DNA of 64,000 nt from Ailanthus altissimus (Eukaryota; Streptophyta; Magnoliopsida; Sapindales; Simaroubaceae), in the NCBI GenBank assembly GCA_946807835.1, contig OX327694.1, forward strand, positions 6,832,001 to 6,896,000, given 5' to 3'. The notes under the pieces are model-generated. The model saw only the letters and a list, made by a program, of their open reading frames with translations. It was not told the origin of the DNA and did no database searches. Below, piece by piece: positions 12,481 through 23,327 of the stretch (the stretch's first letter is position 1; the number at the start of each line of letters is the position of its first letter). Made by a program: the position numbers and the translations under genes.

Positions 12481-14055
12481 TCTTTGTTTGTTATCAACAT
12501 TGAACTATTGTATTTATTTAATCATGAGATTGCTACTCTTGATTAGTCTCATAGAAAAGTAAACCAAACTGAGAAATTAATGCATGAAAATTTTAATAAT
12601 GGCGGGCTCCAATTGTCCCTGGAAAAGTCGGATAAATTTGGTAAGTATCAGGTTTTAGTAGTTGAAATGTGACTTAATTGATTTTAGTTGTTTAGAATTG
12701 GAGATGGTTTTATAAACATTTATTAGCCTTTCACAAAGGGTAGAATGAGTTCTATGGAGTAGTAGAAGCATTGATGATGATAGGTACTAACATTTATAAA
12801 CTTCGTAGTGTGGTTGTTGGGATAAAACGACCCACAGGTACTGAGACTCAGGTAACTTGGTAAAACATTCTAAGTGGTCCTCATCCTGAAATCATGAAAC
12901 ATATAATAAAGGGATGTTACATATCATTTATAAATTAATCCAACTTTTATCAGCACGAAAGATAACCAAATGGGTTATGGTGAGACCAAATGTGTGTCAT
13001 TTGTTTTGGCTACACCATATTATTTATAAGTTGTTTGCACACTGCAGATTTTATGAGAAGGCATTGGCATCTTTGGTGGCACATCCCCTATCCATTATTT
13101 CTTCTTTTTTTTTTTTTAGTTTTGTTCTTTTTTTGAATTATCCATTATTTCATAATTTCATGTGATGTGAAATTTTTGGACAAATATGAGTCTTAAACAG
13201 CTCCTACACTTGTAAGGTGTCAGTTGTTGGATGTATCACAGAATCAAATAAGTCATATTCTGGTTTACTAAGATAATGATGCGGGTATGATTGTCTTCTT
13301 CTTAAGGGTAAGAGTTATAATTTGTGTCATGCTCACTTTTTCTCTTATAGATAAGTGCGCTGAGTGCAAAATACTTGCTTTAGGAAATTGGAACTTTGTT
13401 TTATACCGGTTGATGACGCTCTTGATTCATCTGGATTAATCTACACTAAAAGTTTTCAATTGAAGTGTAAATTGATTCAAAAATCCAATATTCATGGATG
13501 GTTCAAAAATTTTCTTGCTGTCTTTGCATTCTGAATTTTAAATGTGCTTTATTTTCTCTGTCTGACATTGTATTGTAATTGCTGAATCAATGACAGCTTC
13601 AGGTGACAAATGTTGTATTTCAATCTTTTAAATTCCAAGGAATGTCTCATCTTAGTTAATGGTTTTGATCATACTGTTAAGTGGAGACAGCCACAAGAGT
13701 TGTGTTCTTCGCAGATTTTTTACTGGACGTACTATTTCTCTAGATTGTGTTAGTCTATTTCCATGCTTTTTTGTTTTGATCAATATTTTTCATCTCTCTT
13801 AGATGTAGATGTACAATGAGGATGTGCCCATCATTTATTAATGGAAAAAACTATGAAAGTAAAACATGCATGCAGAATTTTAGATGTAGAAATACTTTCA
13901 CATAGTTGAACCAAGGAAAAAATGTAGTTGAAACAAACCTAGATCTAGCATAATTATTTAGAAGCCTGATAGACGCAGACTTAAGTTGCACAAAAGACTA
14001 AAACATTACTGATACATCAAGCCTTACTGGAAGTGAGAGACTCCTAGCAGATGAA
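12481..14055. other. Intergenic, no gene seen
   Basis: Only short stop-bounded frames occur, none with a recognisable motif. The right end is the 3' flank of the minus-strand cell-wall protein gene. Confidence 0.5.
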
Positions 14056-14061
14056 TTTATT
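14056..14061 (-). terminator. AATAAA polyadenylation signal of the cell-wall protein gene
   Basis: TTTATT on the + strand reads AATAAA on the - strand, 21 bp beyond the stop codon at 14082. It is a plausible near-upstream element, although plant signals are loose. Confidence 0.45.
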
Positions 14062-14081
14062 GAAATAACAGCTTAACAAGC

Positions 14082-14477
14082 TCAAGGATGAGGACTTTCT
14101 GGAACCCCGAGGCTGCCACTGTCAGGATTTGGAACCTCATAACCAGGGCTGTGGACAAATGTATCATCACCACCGGCTCCTGTTCCTCCCGTGCTACCAG
14201 GGTAACCACTGCCTGGGGCACCTGTTCCTCCAATGCTGCCACTGTATGGATTGTCATACGAATGCTGATGGGTTCCGAGTCCTGGTGGGAGTAGTACCCT
14301 CCCAATTCCTGGAATGAGCAGACTGCGGTCAGAGATCAGCCACTCAGGCTGTTTCATTTCCCCAGCCTTTGCTGTTTTTGGGTGGCCACGTGCTGCCTTT
14401 GCTTGCCCAGAGAGTGCAAGTAGGATGCCGAGGATGAAAATGTGAGCAAGAAGAGAAGAAATGGTTTTGTGAGCCAT
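14082..14477 (-). CDS. Putative secreted cell-wall protein (Gly/Pro/Ser-rich, 131 aa)
   Basis: Single-exon gene. Residues 1-28 form a classic signal peptide: MAHK, a hydrophobic core (ILGILLAL), then SGQAKA with likely cleavage after A28. The mature part has a conserved-looking block LLIPGIGRVLLPPGLG at about residues 52-68. A low-complexity tail follows, rich in Gly, Pro, Ser and Thr with repeated GSGYPGSTGGTG-like units, and it ends in SPHP. This matches small plant proteins annotated as putative cell wall protein precursors; an apoplastic location is expected and the molecular role is unknown. A TATA-like box lies 63 bp upstream of the ATG and AATAAA lies just downstream, giving a compact transcription unit. 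It has no obvious functional link to its neighbours. Confidence 0.8.
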   Translation of the reverse strand: MAHKTISSLLAHIFILGILLALSGQAKAARGHPKTAKAGEMKQPEWLISDRSLLIPGIGRVLLPPGLGTHQHSYDNPYSGSIGGTGAPGSGYPGSTGGTGAGGDDTFVHSPGYEVPNPDSGSLGVPESPHP

Positions 14478-14539
14478 TTGTAAGAGAGAAGTGATATTTT
14501 AGCTTTGGGATGACGAATGTGCCAAGGGAGAAGAGTCTT

Positions 14540-14545
14540 CTTATA
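14540..14545 (-). promoter_or_regulatory. TATA box of the cell-wall protein gene
   Basis: TATAAG on the - strand, 63 bp upstream of the ATG at 14477. This leaves room for a 5' UTR of about 30-35 nt. Confidence 0.5.
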
Positions 14546-14589
14546 GTTCAGGTTTTTGGCGAGTTAGGTGAAGTTTTGGGGTGGGTTAA

Positions 14590-15956
14590 TTGATTTTTTT
14601 TTTTTCCTGCTTTGAAGGCCATAAAATGGTGAAGAAACTAATGCATGCATGCATCGAAGATGAGACTAGAAGACAATCTTCTCTTGGGGATTTTTTATCA
14701 ACTTCATGCGGCGATTTATGAGATGTCTTTTTCCATTTTAAGGCTATAGATATTGCATATTCATGCACACACCTATAATTCAAGAAAGAAAGTGGTAAGT
14801 AGAGAAAAAGTTATATATAGAGAGAGAGTTTTGTTATAGTAGACTACGTAATTCATATTGTAGATTAATTAAATAGTATTGTTGTTTATTATATGGTGAA
14901 TAATATAATTCCTTAGATCATTTTCTCTCTATACACACACAGTGGTATATTAAAAATTATCTGGACACTCAAGATCACAAAATTACTAAGGCTCTACTCC
15001 CATATTTATTAGGAGTGGAAAATTTTGATTCTTAACATTATTGGGAATCAAACTCTTGTTAAGGAGAGGACAGTGCACTTGTGCGCTCATATCACTGGGC
15101 TACTAAGTAAGTGTCCGAGTCTCTTATCATGTAAAAATTAGATGGTACAAAAAAAATTTAGGTTTCCTATTTTTATCTTTAGACAGACAAGTAACAGAAC
15201 TTCGAATAGTTGTATTGTCTCTTCACCAAAAGACTAACGGCTATCAAAGGTTAAACGTGGCTGATTTATGTGCTTTCATATACATTTGGTTCCTGCAGGC
15301 TGGATCATTTTTCTTGTATGGTCGGGCTGTTATGACACCACCGGCCGATCTTGTCTGTTCCCTCTGTATTTATGATGTCAATGATTATACAGTTCTTTCT
15401 AATTAATTATAAACCCAAAGGTCGCAATTTGATGAGTGGGGGCTGGTAAGTATCGATTTGAAATCAAGTACACCCCATTAACAGTGATTATAGAGATGCT
15501 TTAGTTTGATAACAAGACTGGCTGAGTTAATAATGATAGAATGGAATCTGGAGTTTTGACTTTTGAAAATGGCTCAAATATTAGATGTAAAGAGTTCATT
15601 GTCATGCCAAGATTGAAGACTTTGCTTTTCTAATTCAACGTGTAATATGAATGTGTTACTTGTCAGGATTCTAATAAAATCAAGTCAACATGCTTAAAGA
15701 TGTGACCATCGTGTCCCATTCGTCATATTTATCACTTAAACCAGTTCCAGCTGTTCTGACGACTCTTATCTAATTGAAAGAAATTGACCCACTTAGGAAG
15801 AAGTCTGAGATTAAACAAATTGAATTTTTGGATCACTTTCAGCACTTTGAGGCTTAATGATAAGTATGCCACTGTCAACCACCCTACTAGCTAATAGTCG
15901 GTATCAGCACTTTAATTATTATGACATTAAATTTGATTTTGGGCGAAGTCTTTTTA
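14590..15956. other. Intergenic, no gene seen
   Basis: This holds the promoter-side flank of the cell-wall protein gene, an ATGCATGCATGC alternation near 14640-14652 and a GA/TA-rich stretch near 14815-14830. No coding or RNA gene is supported. Confidence 0.5.
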
Positions 15957-16260
15957 ATTATTAAAAAAAATTATTTATTTATTTTTCCATTGCGGAGAGT
16001 TTTTATTTTCTCTTCGATTGTAAAAAATTGTTTGTTTCCTTCATTATAGAGAATTGATTATTTATTTTTCTTTAATTATACTAGATTGTAGGTTATTTAT
16101 TTTTCTCTAATTACAAAAAATTGATTGTAGTTGTGGAGGTGGTAGGTTATAGAGATTGTTTATTATCCTTTGATTATGAAGTGTCGATTGTTTATTTTCT
16201 TTCGATTGAGGGTTGAAAGTTGTTTATTTTTCTCTCTTGAAAAATTAGTAATTCAATAAT
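15957..16260. repeat. Degenerate ~40-bp T-rich tandem repeat, left block
   Basis: Variants of a unit reading roughly ATTGTTTATTTTTCTTTGAT, followed by TATAGAGAATTGATT-like spacers, recur about seven times. The array is diverged. The same motif resumes at about 17040, on the far side of LTR-like sequence. Confidence 0.55.
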
Positions 16261-16559
16261 TTTGATTGGATAATAATTTAGATGAATACTAAAATTGAGA
16301 GTTACAAGAAGTTTAAAATGTATGGGACATGTATGAAGAAGTCTAGTATGTGTAGGACACGAAGAGGAAAGCGAAATGGAATTCGAAGACACGAAAGAAG
16401 AAAAGAAAATGCGCATAGGGTGCCCATCACAACAACCCAGTGTCGTGGTGATGGGCATGACATGGCTAACGCCGCGGTGCTAGAAGCGTCAGGATGTCTT
16501 TTTTTTTCTTTCTAAATTTCAAGTTTTGAAAAGTTTTAGACTTCCAAAATAAGTAGACT

Positions 16560-17038
16560 CTTACTCCAACAAGTAATAAGGTTAGTAGACATGAAATACA
16601 CCCTATAAAAACACTTGTAAACCCTTTATTTTAAATTAAGTATTAAAAGAGACTCTAAAAGAGGAGAATAACTGAGTAGACACTAAGTGCTTGTGTGTGT
16701 TAAAGTGAAACCGTAATTTGGGTATTTATTGCTCGTGGTAGAATAATTGTACACTAAATAGTAGGTCATTTTAAGGGGTTTTCATTGAATTTTTTTTGTA
16801 AAATCTCTAGAGAGTTAATAAGAAAGGTTAGGATCCTTGGATCTATCGTGGACGTAGGCAATTAGCCGAACCACGTAAGATTGTGTTGTGCTATTTTATA
16901 TTCTGGTTTAGATTTTTTGTATTTTATTTAATTAACAAGTTATTCTGCTGTATAAGGAAGTTAGAGTTCTCGATTAAATCTTGAATTCTTTGCTTCAACC
17001 TAATCTTGAGAGAAAGAAGAGCGTTCTCTTCCTCAACA
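16560..17038 (+). mobile_element. Ty1/copia LTR remnant (3' part of an LTR)
   Basis: The segment around 16845-16882 reads CGTGGACGTAGGCAATTAGC followed by CGAACCACGTAA. This block is widely seen near the 3' end of plant copia LTRs. The sequence runs on to CCTCAACA at 17031-17038, a plausible CAACA LTR end. The left boundary and target duplication are not clear, and no internal region follows. Confidence 0.5.
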
Positions 17039-17230
17039 CTCTCCAATTATAAATGGTCGATTGTGGTTATAAAGGATTAGAAATTGTTTGTTTTTAATTA
17101 ATTATAAAATATTGATTATCTTTAGAGGTTAATTTTTTTTTTTTCAATTGTAAAAAATTAGCATTACAGAGAATTAATTGAGACTAGAGATTGTTTATTT
17201 TTATTAAATTATAAAAGGATTGGTTATAAA
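17039..17230. repeat. Degenerate ~40-bp T-rich tandem repeat, right block
   Basis: This resumes the ATTGTTTGTTTTTAATTAAT and GATTGGTTATAAA motifs of the 15957-16260 block. The two blocks look like one array interrupted by inserted DNA. Confidence 0.5.
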
Positions 17231-17580
17231 AACTTAATATTGTATTAATTTATAATATTATTATATTAAAATTTGAAATATATACTATTCGTATCTTTTA
17301 AAAAAAATATAATTACGCCACTTCATCAAGAATGGGAAGTCTTAACGCGAAATTGACCTTCTTAGCCCAATCTCTATCCATTATTTTGCAAATGCACTGA
17401 ATTGTACTCTAATATTTGTTAATTATGTCAAGCACGATTGATGTCAGCCAGAGAATGAGATACCCGCATGTCAAATGAATATCACTATTCACTTAACATC
17501 GAAGAAAATTAACTGACATGACACCTGACGTATTATATCCATTCAATAATAATAATAAAAATCAACTTCCTAACATACCA

Positions 17581-17585
17581 GTAGT
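17581..17585. repeat. Target-site duplication (GTAGT), left copy
   Basis: GTAGT immediately precedes the 5' LTR. The identical GTAGT at 22971-22975 immediately follows the 3' LTR. Five-base duplications are typical of LTR-retrotransposon integration. Confidence 0.93.
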
Positions 17586-18256
17586 TGTTGGTGGGATCCA
17601 CATCATGTGGGTCCAGGACTTTTATGTAATTAGCCATGAAGGGAGTTGAGTGAAATTTGCCATAAGTGCACAGTGCACCATTGTGAGTTTTGTTGATTTT
17701 GGCCGAGAAGCAGAATGCAGAATGCAGAAACAAAAACAGAGAGGAAACGAGAGAAAAAGAAAAGAGAAAACTTAGGGTTTTAGTTTTCTCTTTGATGATT
17801 GGATGTCAATTTGAGCTCTGATTTTGCTCAAATTTTGAAGGTGAGTTCCCAACATCTTGCTCTACATTTTTATCGGATTTGATTTTTGATTTAGCCTCTG
17901 ATTTAGCATTATCTAGCAAATTTACATTTAAGGAGAATTTGTTAGATTTATTGTTGTTGAGCCAAGATTAATGTTCTTGATGTTGTGGTGAGCCTCTAGT
18001 GGTGATTCTAGAGAGAACATTGTTGTAATCCCATTATTATTGCATAGTGGAAGTGTTGATATCGGACTACAGTCCCGTGGTTTTTCCCGAATTGGGTTTT
18101 CCACGTAAAAGTTTGGTGTTCATTGTGATTGATTGATGGTTAATGTTTGTGGTAATATTGTTGTGCTTACATTGGTGATATATTGCCCATTTTAATAACA
18201 CAACGTGGGAGAAAGAATTGTTTCCGCTGTGTAATATTTTGTGATCTTTCCCAACA
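17586..18256 (+). repeat. 5' LTR of the copia element
   Basis: 671 bp, starting TGTTGGTGGGATCC and ending TTTCCCAACA (TGTTG...CAACA terminal inverted repeat). It carries a strong donor-like AAG/GTGAGT near 17837-17845 that is mutated to GTGAAT in the 3' LTR. The antisense frame at 17533-17733, repeated in the other LTR, is a by-product of the repeat and not a gene. Confidence 0.95.
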
Positions 18257-18259
18257 AAG

Positions 18260-18271
18260 TGGTATCAGAGC
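18260..18271 (+). promoter_or_regulatory. Primer-binding site for initiator tRNA-Met
   Basis: TGGTATCAGAGC, three bases after the 5' LTR. It is the standard copia primer-binding site complementary to the 3' end of initiator tRNA-Met. Confidence 0.92.
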
Positions 18272-18309
18272 TAGTCAGGTTGTGCAGTGCTTAATTTGTG
18301 TTGATTAAA

Positions 18310-21300
18310 ATGGATGAAAATTCTGCATGCATGATTAAACTGAAGGCATGGAATTATGCTATATGGAAGTCTAGAATGGAGGATTTACTTTTTGTAAAAG
18401 ACCTACATAAACCCATTGAAGGGGATGCTGTAAAACCCGAGAAAATGAGTGATAAAGAGTGGATCCAATTACATAGAAAATGTGTTGGCACCATTAGGCA
18501 ATGGATAGATCAGAGTGTATTTCACCATGTGGCAAAAGAGACCAAGGCTGATGTTATGTGGAGAAAATTGGAGTCTATTTATGAGCAGCCTACACCACAA
18601 AATAAAGCTAATTTAATGAAGAGGCTTGTCAATCTAAAATACAAGGAAGGGCGCAGTATAGCTGAGCACACCAGTGAGTTTCAAGGCCTAGTGAACCAGT
18701 TGACAACTATGAATATTTCACTAGATGATGAATTACAAGCATTGTTATTGCTTAGTTCCTTACCGGATAGTTGGGAGACATTGGTGGTGTCAGTAAATAA
18801 TTCAGCGCCAAATGGGAAGCTAACCGTGGAAATGGTTAAGGATAGAATGCAAAATGAAGAAGCCAGAAGAAAGAATGCAGGTATGAGTTCTTCTGAGACA
18901 GAAACACTTGTTACAGAAAAGCATGAAAGACGTGGAAGAAGCCAAAGTAGAAGTTCTGGTAATAACAACTACAGAGGAAGATCCAAGTCTCAACGGAAAA
19001 ATGTCAAGTGTTACCATTGCAACAAAATTGGGCATATAAAGAGAGAGTGTAGAATATGGAAAAGGGAACAGGCTATGGAAAGAGGTGAATCACAGAAAAA
19101 TGAACAAGTAAGCAATACAGTAGTTGCTGATGGGGATATGACTATTGTTTATGATGAAAACTCCATAAATCTCACATGTCATACAAGTGATTGGGTAATT
19201 GATTCGGGTGCTTCATTTCATGTTACTTCAAATTGTGATTTCTTCACATCCTACGCTAGTGGTGATTTTGGCTATGTCAGGATGGGAAATGATGGTGCAT
19301 CCAAGATTGTGGGAGTAGAAGATATTTACTTGGAGTCCAGTGTTGGTAGCAGATTACTACTGAAGGATGTCAGACATGTTCCAGAAATGCGTCTGAATTT
19401 GATCTCCACCGGCAAGCTTGATGATGATGGTTATTGCAACTACTTTGGTGAAGGTAAATGGAAGCTCACTAAAGGTTCTATAATTCTAGCCAAAGGAAGG
19501 AAGGTAAACACTCTCTATGTTATGGAAGCTAAGCTCATAAAAGAAGATGTCAATGTAGCAGCAAAAGAATCTGACATTGAGTTGTGGCATAAAAGGCTTG
19601 GCCACATAAGTGAGAAAGGGCTTCAAGTTCTAGTCAAGAAGAATTTTCTGCCCAGCTTCACAGGTAAGTCTCTCAAACCTTGTGATTATTGTTTAGCAGG
19701 AAAGGCACATAGAGTTGCATTTCGTAATTCTTATCCATCTAGAAGAGCAAACTTACTTGATTTGATACACACTGATGTATGTACTATGCAAACTAGAACA
19801 CGTGGAGGTGCACTTTACTTTGTAACTTTTATTGATGATTGTTCTAGAAAAGTGTGGATTTTTGCTCTGAAATCTAAAGACCAGGTACTTGATGTCTTTA
19901 AAGATTTTCATGTTAAGGTTGAGAGAGGGACAGGGAGACAGTTGAAATGTGTAAGGGCAGACAATGGTGGTGAGTACAGAGGACCATTTGAGCAGTATTG
20001 TAGATCCCATGGTATCAGACTTGAGAAGACCGTGCCAAAAACTCCTCAGCAAAATGGTGTGGCAGAGAGAATGAACAGAACGATTCAAGAAAGAATCAGG
20101 TGTATGCTCTCTGATGCAAAGCTACCTAAATACTTTTGGGGTGAAGCAATGCGTACTGCAGTTGATTTAATTAACCTTTCTCCTTCAGCTCCTTTGGATG
20201 ATGATGTACCTGAAAGAGTTTGGACCGGGAAAGATGTTTCATATAAGCACTTAAGAGTGTTTGGTTGCAGGGCATTTGTTCACATTCCAAAAGATGAAAG
20301 GTCGAAGCTTGACAATAAGGCTAGGGAGTGTATCTTTTTGGGTTATGCACATGAAGATTTTGGGTACAGATTATGGGATCCAGTGAGTCAGAAAATCATC
20401 AGAAGCAGAGATGTTACATTTCTTGAAGATCAGATAGTTGATGGGGTAGAGAAAGATGAGAAGCCTCAAGAATGTGATGAAATTCCTATTCCTGATACTT
20501 CCAGATCAGTTCTTTCACCTGTAGTTTATGATGATTATGGGGGAGACGCACAAGAAGATTTTGATGATAGAGTTGATGATGATGGTCCAGCAGAACAGGT
20601 TGAGCAAGCACCTCCAGAATCATTTGATCCACTTGTTGAGCCTCAGTTAAGAAGATCTATGAGAGAGCGCCACCACTCCTCCAAATATCCACCACATGAG
20701 TATGTGATGCTTACAGACGGGGGAGAACCTGAAAACTTCCAGGAAGTTATGTCTCACCAGCACAAGAATGAGTGGTTTAAAGCTATGCAAGAGGAGATAA
20801 AATCCTTGCATGAGAACCACACTTATGAGTTATCAAAACTGCCTAAAGGTAAGAGAGCTTTGAAGAACAAATGGGTTTACAGGCTGAAGACTGAAAACAA
20901 CTCACAACTAAGGTATAAGGCTAGGTTGGTTGTGAAAGGGTTTGGTCAGAAGAAAGGAATTGATTTTGAAGAAATTTTTTCTCCTGTAGTGAAGATGTCT
21001 TCTATCCGAGTTGTCCTTGGTTTAGCAGCAAGTTTAAACTTGGAGATTGAGCAGCTTGATGTAAAGACAGCTTTCCTTCATGGTGATTTGGATGAGGAAA
21101 TCTACATGGAACAGCCTGAGGGATTCAGAGTCAAAGGCAAGGAAGATTTAGTGTGCAAGTTGAAGAAAAGCTTGTTTGGGCTAAAACAAGCACCGAGACA
21201 GTGGTACAAGAAATTTGATTCTTTTATGGAGAATCATGGTTTCAGCAGGACTACATCAGACCATTGTGTTTTTATGAAGAGGTTTGCTGATAATGACTTT

Positions 21301-22283
21301 ATTATTCTCTTGCTTTATGTGGATGATATGTTAATTATTGGCCATGATGGTAGTAAAATTGAAGGGTTGAATAGAGAACTTGGTAAGTCATTTGCTATGA
21401 AGGATTTAGGACAGGCTAAGCAAATCCTTGGCATGAAGATCTCCCGTGACAGGAAAAATGAGAAGTTATGGTTATCTCAAGAAAATTACATTGAAAGGGT
21501 TCTTGAAAGATTCAACATGAGTAAGGCAAAACCAGTTAGTTCACCACTTGCAGGTCACTTCAAGCTTAGTTCCAAGCAATGTCCTACAAGTGAGAAAGAA
21601 AAGGAATGGGTGCAGTGCCTTACGCATCAGCTGTTGGTAGTTTGATGTATGCTATGGTTTGTACTAGGCCAGATATTGCTCATGCAGTTGGTGTTGTTAG
21701 TCGGTTTCTCTCTAATCCTGGCAAAGAGCATTGGACAGCAGTGAAGTGGATTTTCAGATACCTTAGAGGCACCTCTAAGACATGTTTGTGTTTTGGTGGT
21801 GATAAATCTGTGTTGTATGGGTACACAGATGCAGACATGGCAGGAGATGTGGATTCTAGGGAGTCTACATCAGGATACCTGATTACTTTTGCAGGGGGAG
21901 CTGTGTCATGGCAATCCAGACTTCAGAAATGTGTTGCTTTGTCTACCACAGAGGCTGAGTATATTGCAGTTACTGAAGCTTGTAAAGAAACCTTGTGGAT
22001 GAAGAAGTTCCTACAAGAATTGAGTGTGAAGCAAGAGAACTACATAGTTTACTGTGACAGTCAGAGCGCCATTCACTTGGCAAAGAACCCAACATTCCAC
22101 TCAAGATCCAAGCACATTAATGTTAGGTATCATTGGGTACGTGACGTATTAGAATCAAAACTGTTACAACTTGAAAAGATACATACAAGTGAGAATGGAT
22201 CGGATATGATGACTAAATCATTGTCCAAGGAGAAGCTTCAAGTTTGTAAAGGGAAAGCGGGTCTAGTGGATCCTTTCACATGA
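18310..22283 (+). pseudogene. Copia gag-pol polyprotein with one frameshift
   Basis: The ATG at 18310 opens a frame running to 21645 (1111 codons); the remaining coding runs to 22283 in another frame. Gag (UBN2-like, about residues 10-200) is followed by a CX2CX4HX4C zinc knuckle (C234-C247) and the protease DSGA motif (D298). The integrase HHCC motif is H427, H432, C458, C461, and the core acidic residues are D489, D551, E586. The D551-E586 spacing is one residue shorter than the common DDX35E. Reverse transcriptase shows KARLVVKGF, DVKTAFLHG and YVDDM (1003-1007). RNase H motifs (GYTDADMAGD, STTEAEY, YCDSQSAIH) lie in the second frame from 21606. The break is in a purine-rich run before PYASAVGSLMYA and disconnects RNase H. 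It may be a real single-base indel or an assembly error. Confidence 0.93.
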
Positions 22284-22284
22284 C

Positions 22285-22298
22285 GTGGAGGGGGAGAT
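22285..22298 (+). promoter_or_regulatory. Polypurine tract of the copia element
   Basis: GTGGAGGGGGAGAT directly upstream of the 3' LTR; it would prime plus-strand DNA synthesis. Confidence 0.85.
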
Positions 22299-22299
22299 T

Positions 22300-22970
22300 T
22301 GTTGGTGGGATCCACATCATGTGGGTCCAGGGCTTTTATGTAATTAGCCATGAAAGGAGCTGAGTGAAATTTGCCATAAGTGCACAGTGCACCATTGTGA
22401 GTTTTGTTGATTTTGGCCGAGAAGCAGAATGCAGAATGCAGAAACAAAAACAGAGAGGAAACGAGAGAAAAAGAAAAGAGAAAATTTAGGGTTTTAGTTT
22501 TCTCTTTGATGATTGGATGTCAATTTGAGCTCTGATTTTGCTCAAATTTTGAAGGTGAATTCCCAACATCTTGCTCTACATTTTTATCGGATTTGATTTT
22601 CGATTTAGCCTCTGATTTAGCATTATCTAGCAAATTTACATTTAAGGAGAATTTGTTAGATTTATTGTTGTTGAGTCAAGATTAATGTTCTTGATGTTGT
22701 GGTGAGCCTCTAGTGGTGATTCTAGAGAGAACATTGTTGTAATCCCATTATTATTGCATAGTGGAAGTGTTGATATCGAACTACGGTCCCGTGGTTTTTC
22801 CCGAATTAAGTTTTTTACGTAAAAGTTTGGTGTTCATTGTGATTGATTGATGGTTAATGTTTGTGGTAATATTGTTGTGCTTACATTGGTGATATATTGC
22901 CCATTTTAATAACACAACGTGGGAGAAAGAATTGTTTCCGTTGTGTAGTATTTTGTGATCTTTCCCAACA
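22300..22970 (+). repeat. 3' LTR of the copia element
   Basis: 671 bp, the same length as the 5' LTR and colinear without gaps. About 15 substitutions, all transitions. Ends TTTCCCAACA and is followed by the GTAGT target duplication. Confidence 0.95.
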
Positions 22971-23327
22971 GTAGTATCATTCATGTCAAAAACATCTGTT
23001 CCTTTAATGATCTTCACTTTTGCTTGGCCTGGTTGAAGACTCCAATTCCCTGTTTAATGAGGCTTATTATGAACATCTTAATGCAACCAGAAACAAAATC
23101 TTCATTGAGAGAGAAAGTGGGAACCTTATCAACACAATTGTACAGATACAGATCAGTTCCTTGACAACAGCCATCCCATTAACTTTTCTGTGCAATACAA
23201 CATAACAAAATGCCAATGGCAACCGCACAAACCCTTTTTGTTACAGTGCAAACTAATCCGGAGAATATTTCTTCTCCTCGGATTAATGGAGGATCAAAAA
23301 CCCAAGATGATACAATGAAACTAAAGT

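Larger units (their letters stand above)
17586..22970 (+). mobile_element. Nearly complete Ty1/copia LTR retrotransposon (5385 bp)
   Basis: The element has two 671-bp LTRs, a perfect 5-bp target duplication, an initiator-Met primer-binding site, a polypurine tract and one gag-pol coding region in copia order (protease, integrase, reverse transcriptase, RNase H). Counting by eye, the LTRs differ at about 15 of 671 sites (2.2%), all transitions, so the insertion is relatively young. The only coding damage I see is one frameshift near 21590-21605. It lies head-on to the minus-strand PP2C gene, 357 bp past that gene's stop codon. Confidence 0.95.

Noticed and set aside
17533..17733. Minus-strand frame starting MFLHSAFCFSAKIN, repeated at 22238-22447
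   Set aside because: It lies in the two LTRs of the copia element and is duplicated only because the LTRs are; no family motif.
18298..18309. Earlier GTG start for gag-pol
   Set aside because: The first ATG is at 18310; a GTG start is not expected in a plant element.
18681..20088. Several minus-strand frames inside the copia gag-pol
   Set aside because: Antisense shadows of a well-supported coding region.
21588..21606. Programmed frameshift in gag-pol
   Set aside because: Copia elements normally use one frame through RNase H, and the position (RT to RNase H) and sequence show no known slippery site, so a lesion or sequencing error is likelier.
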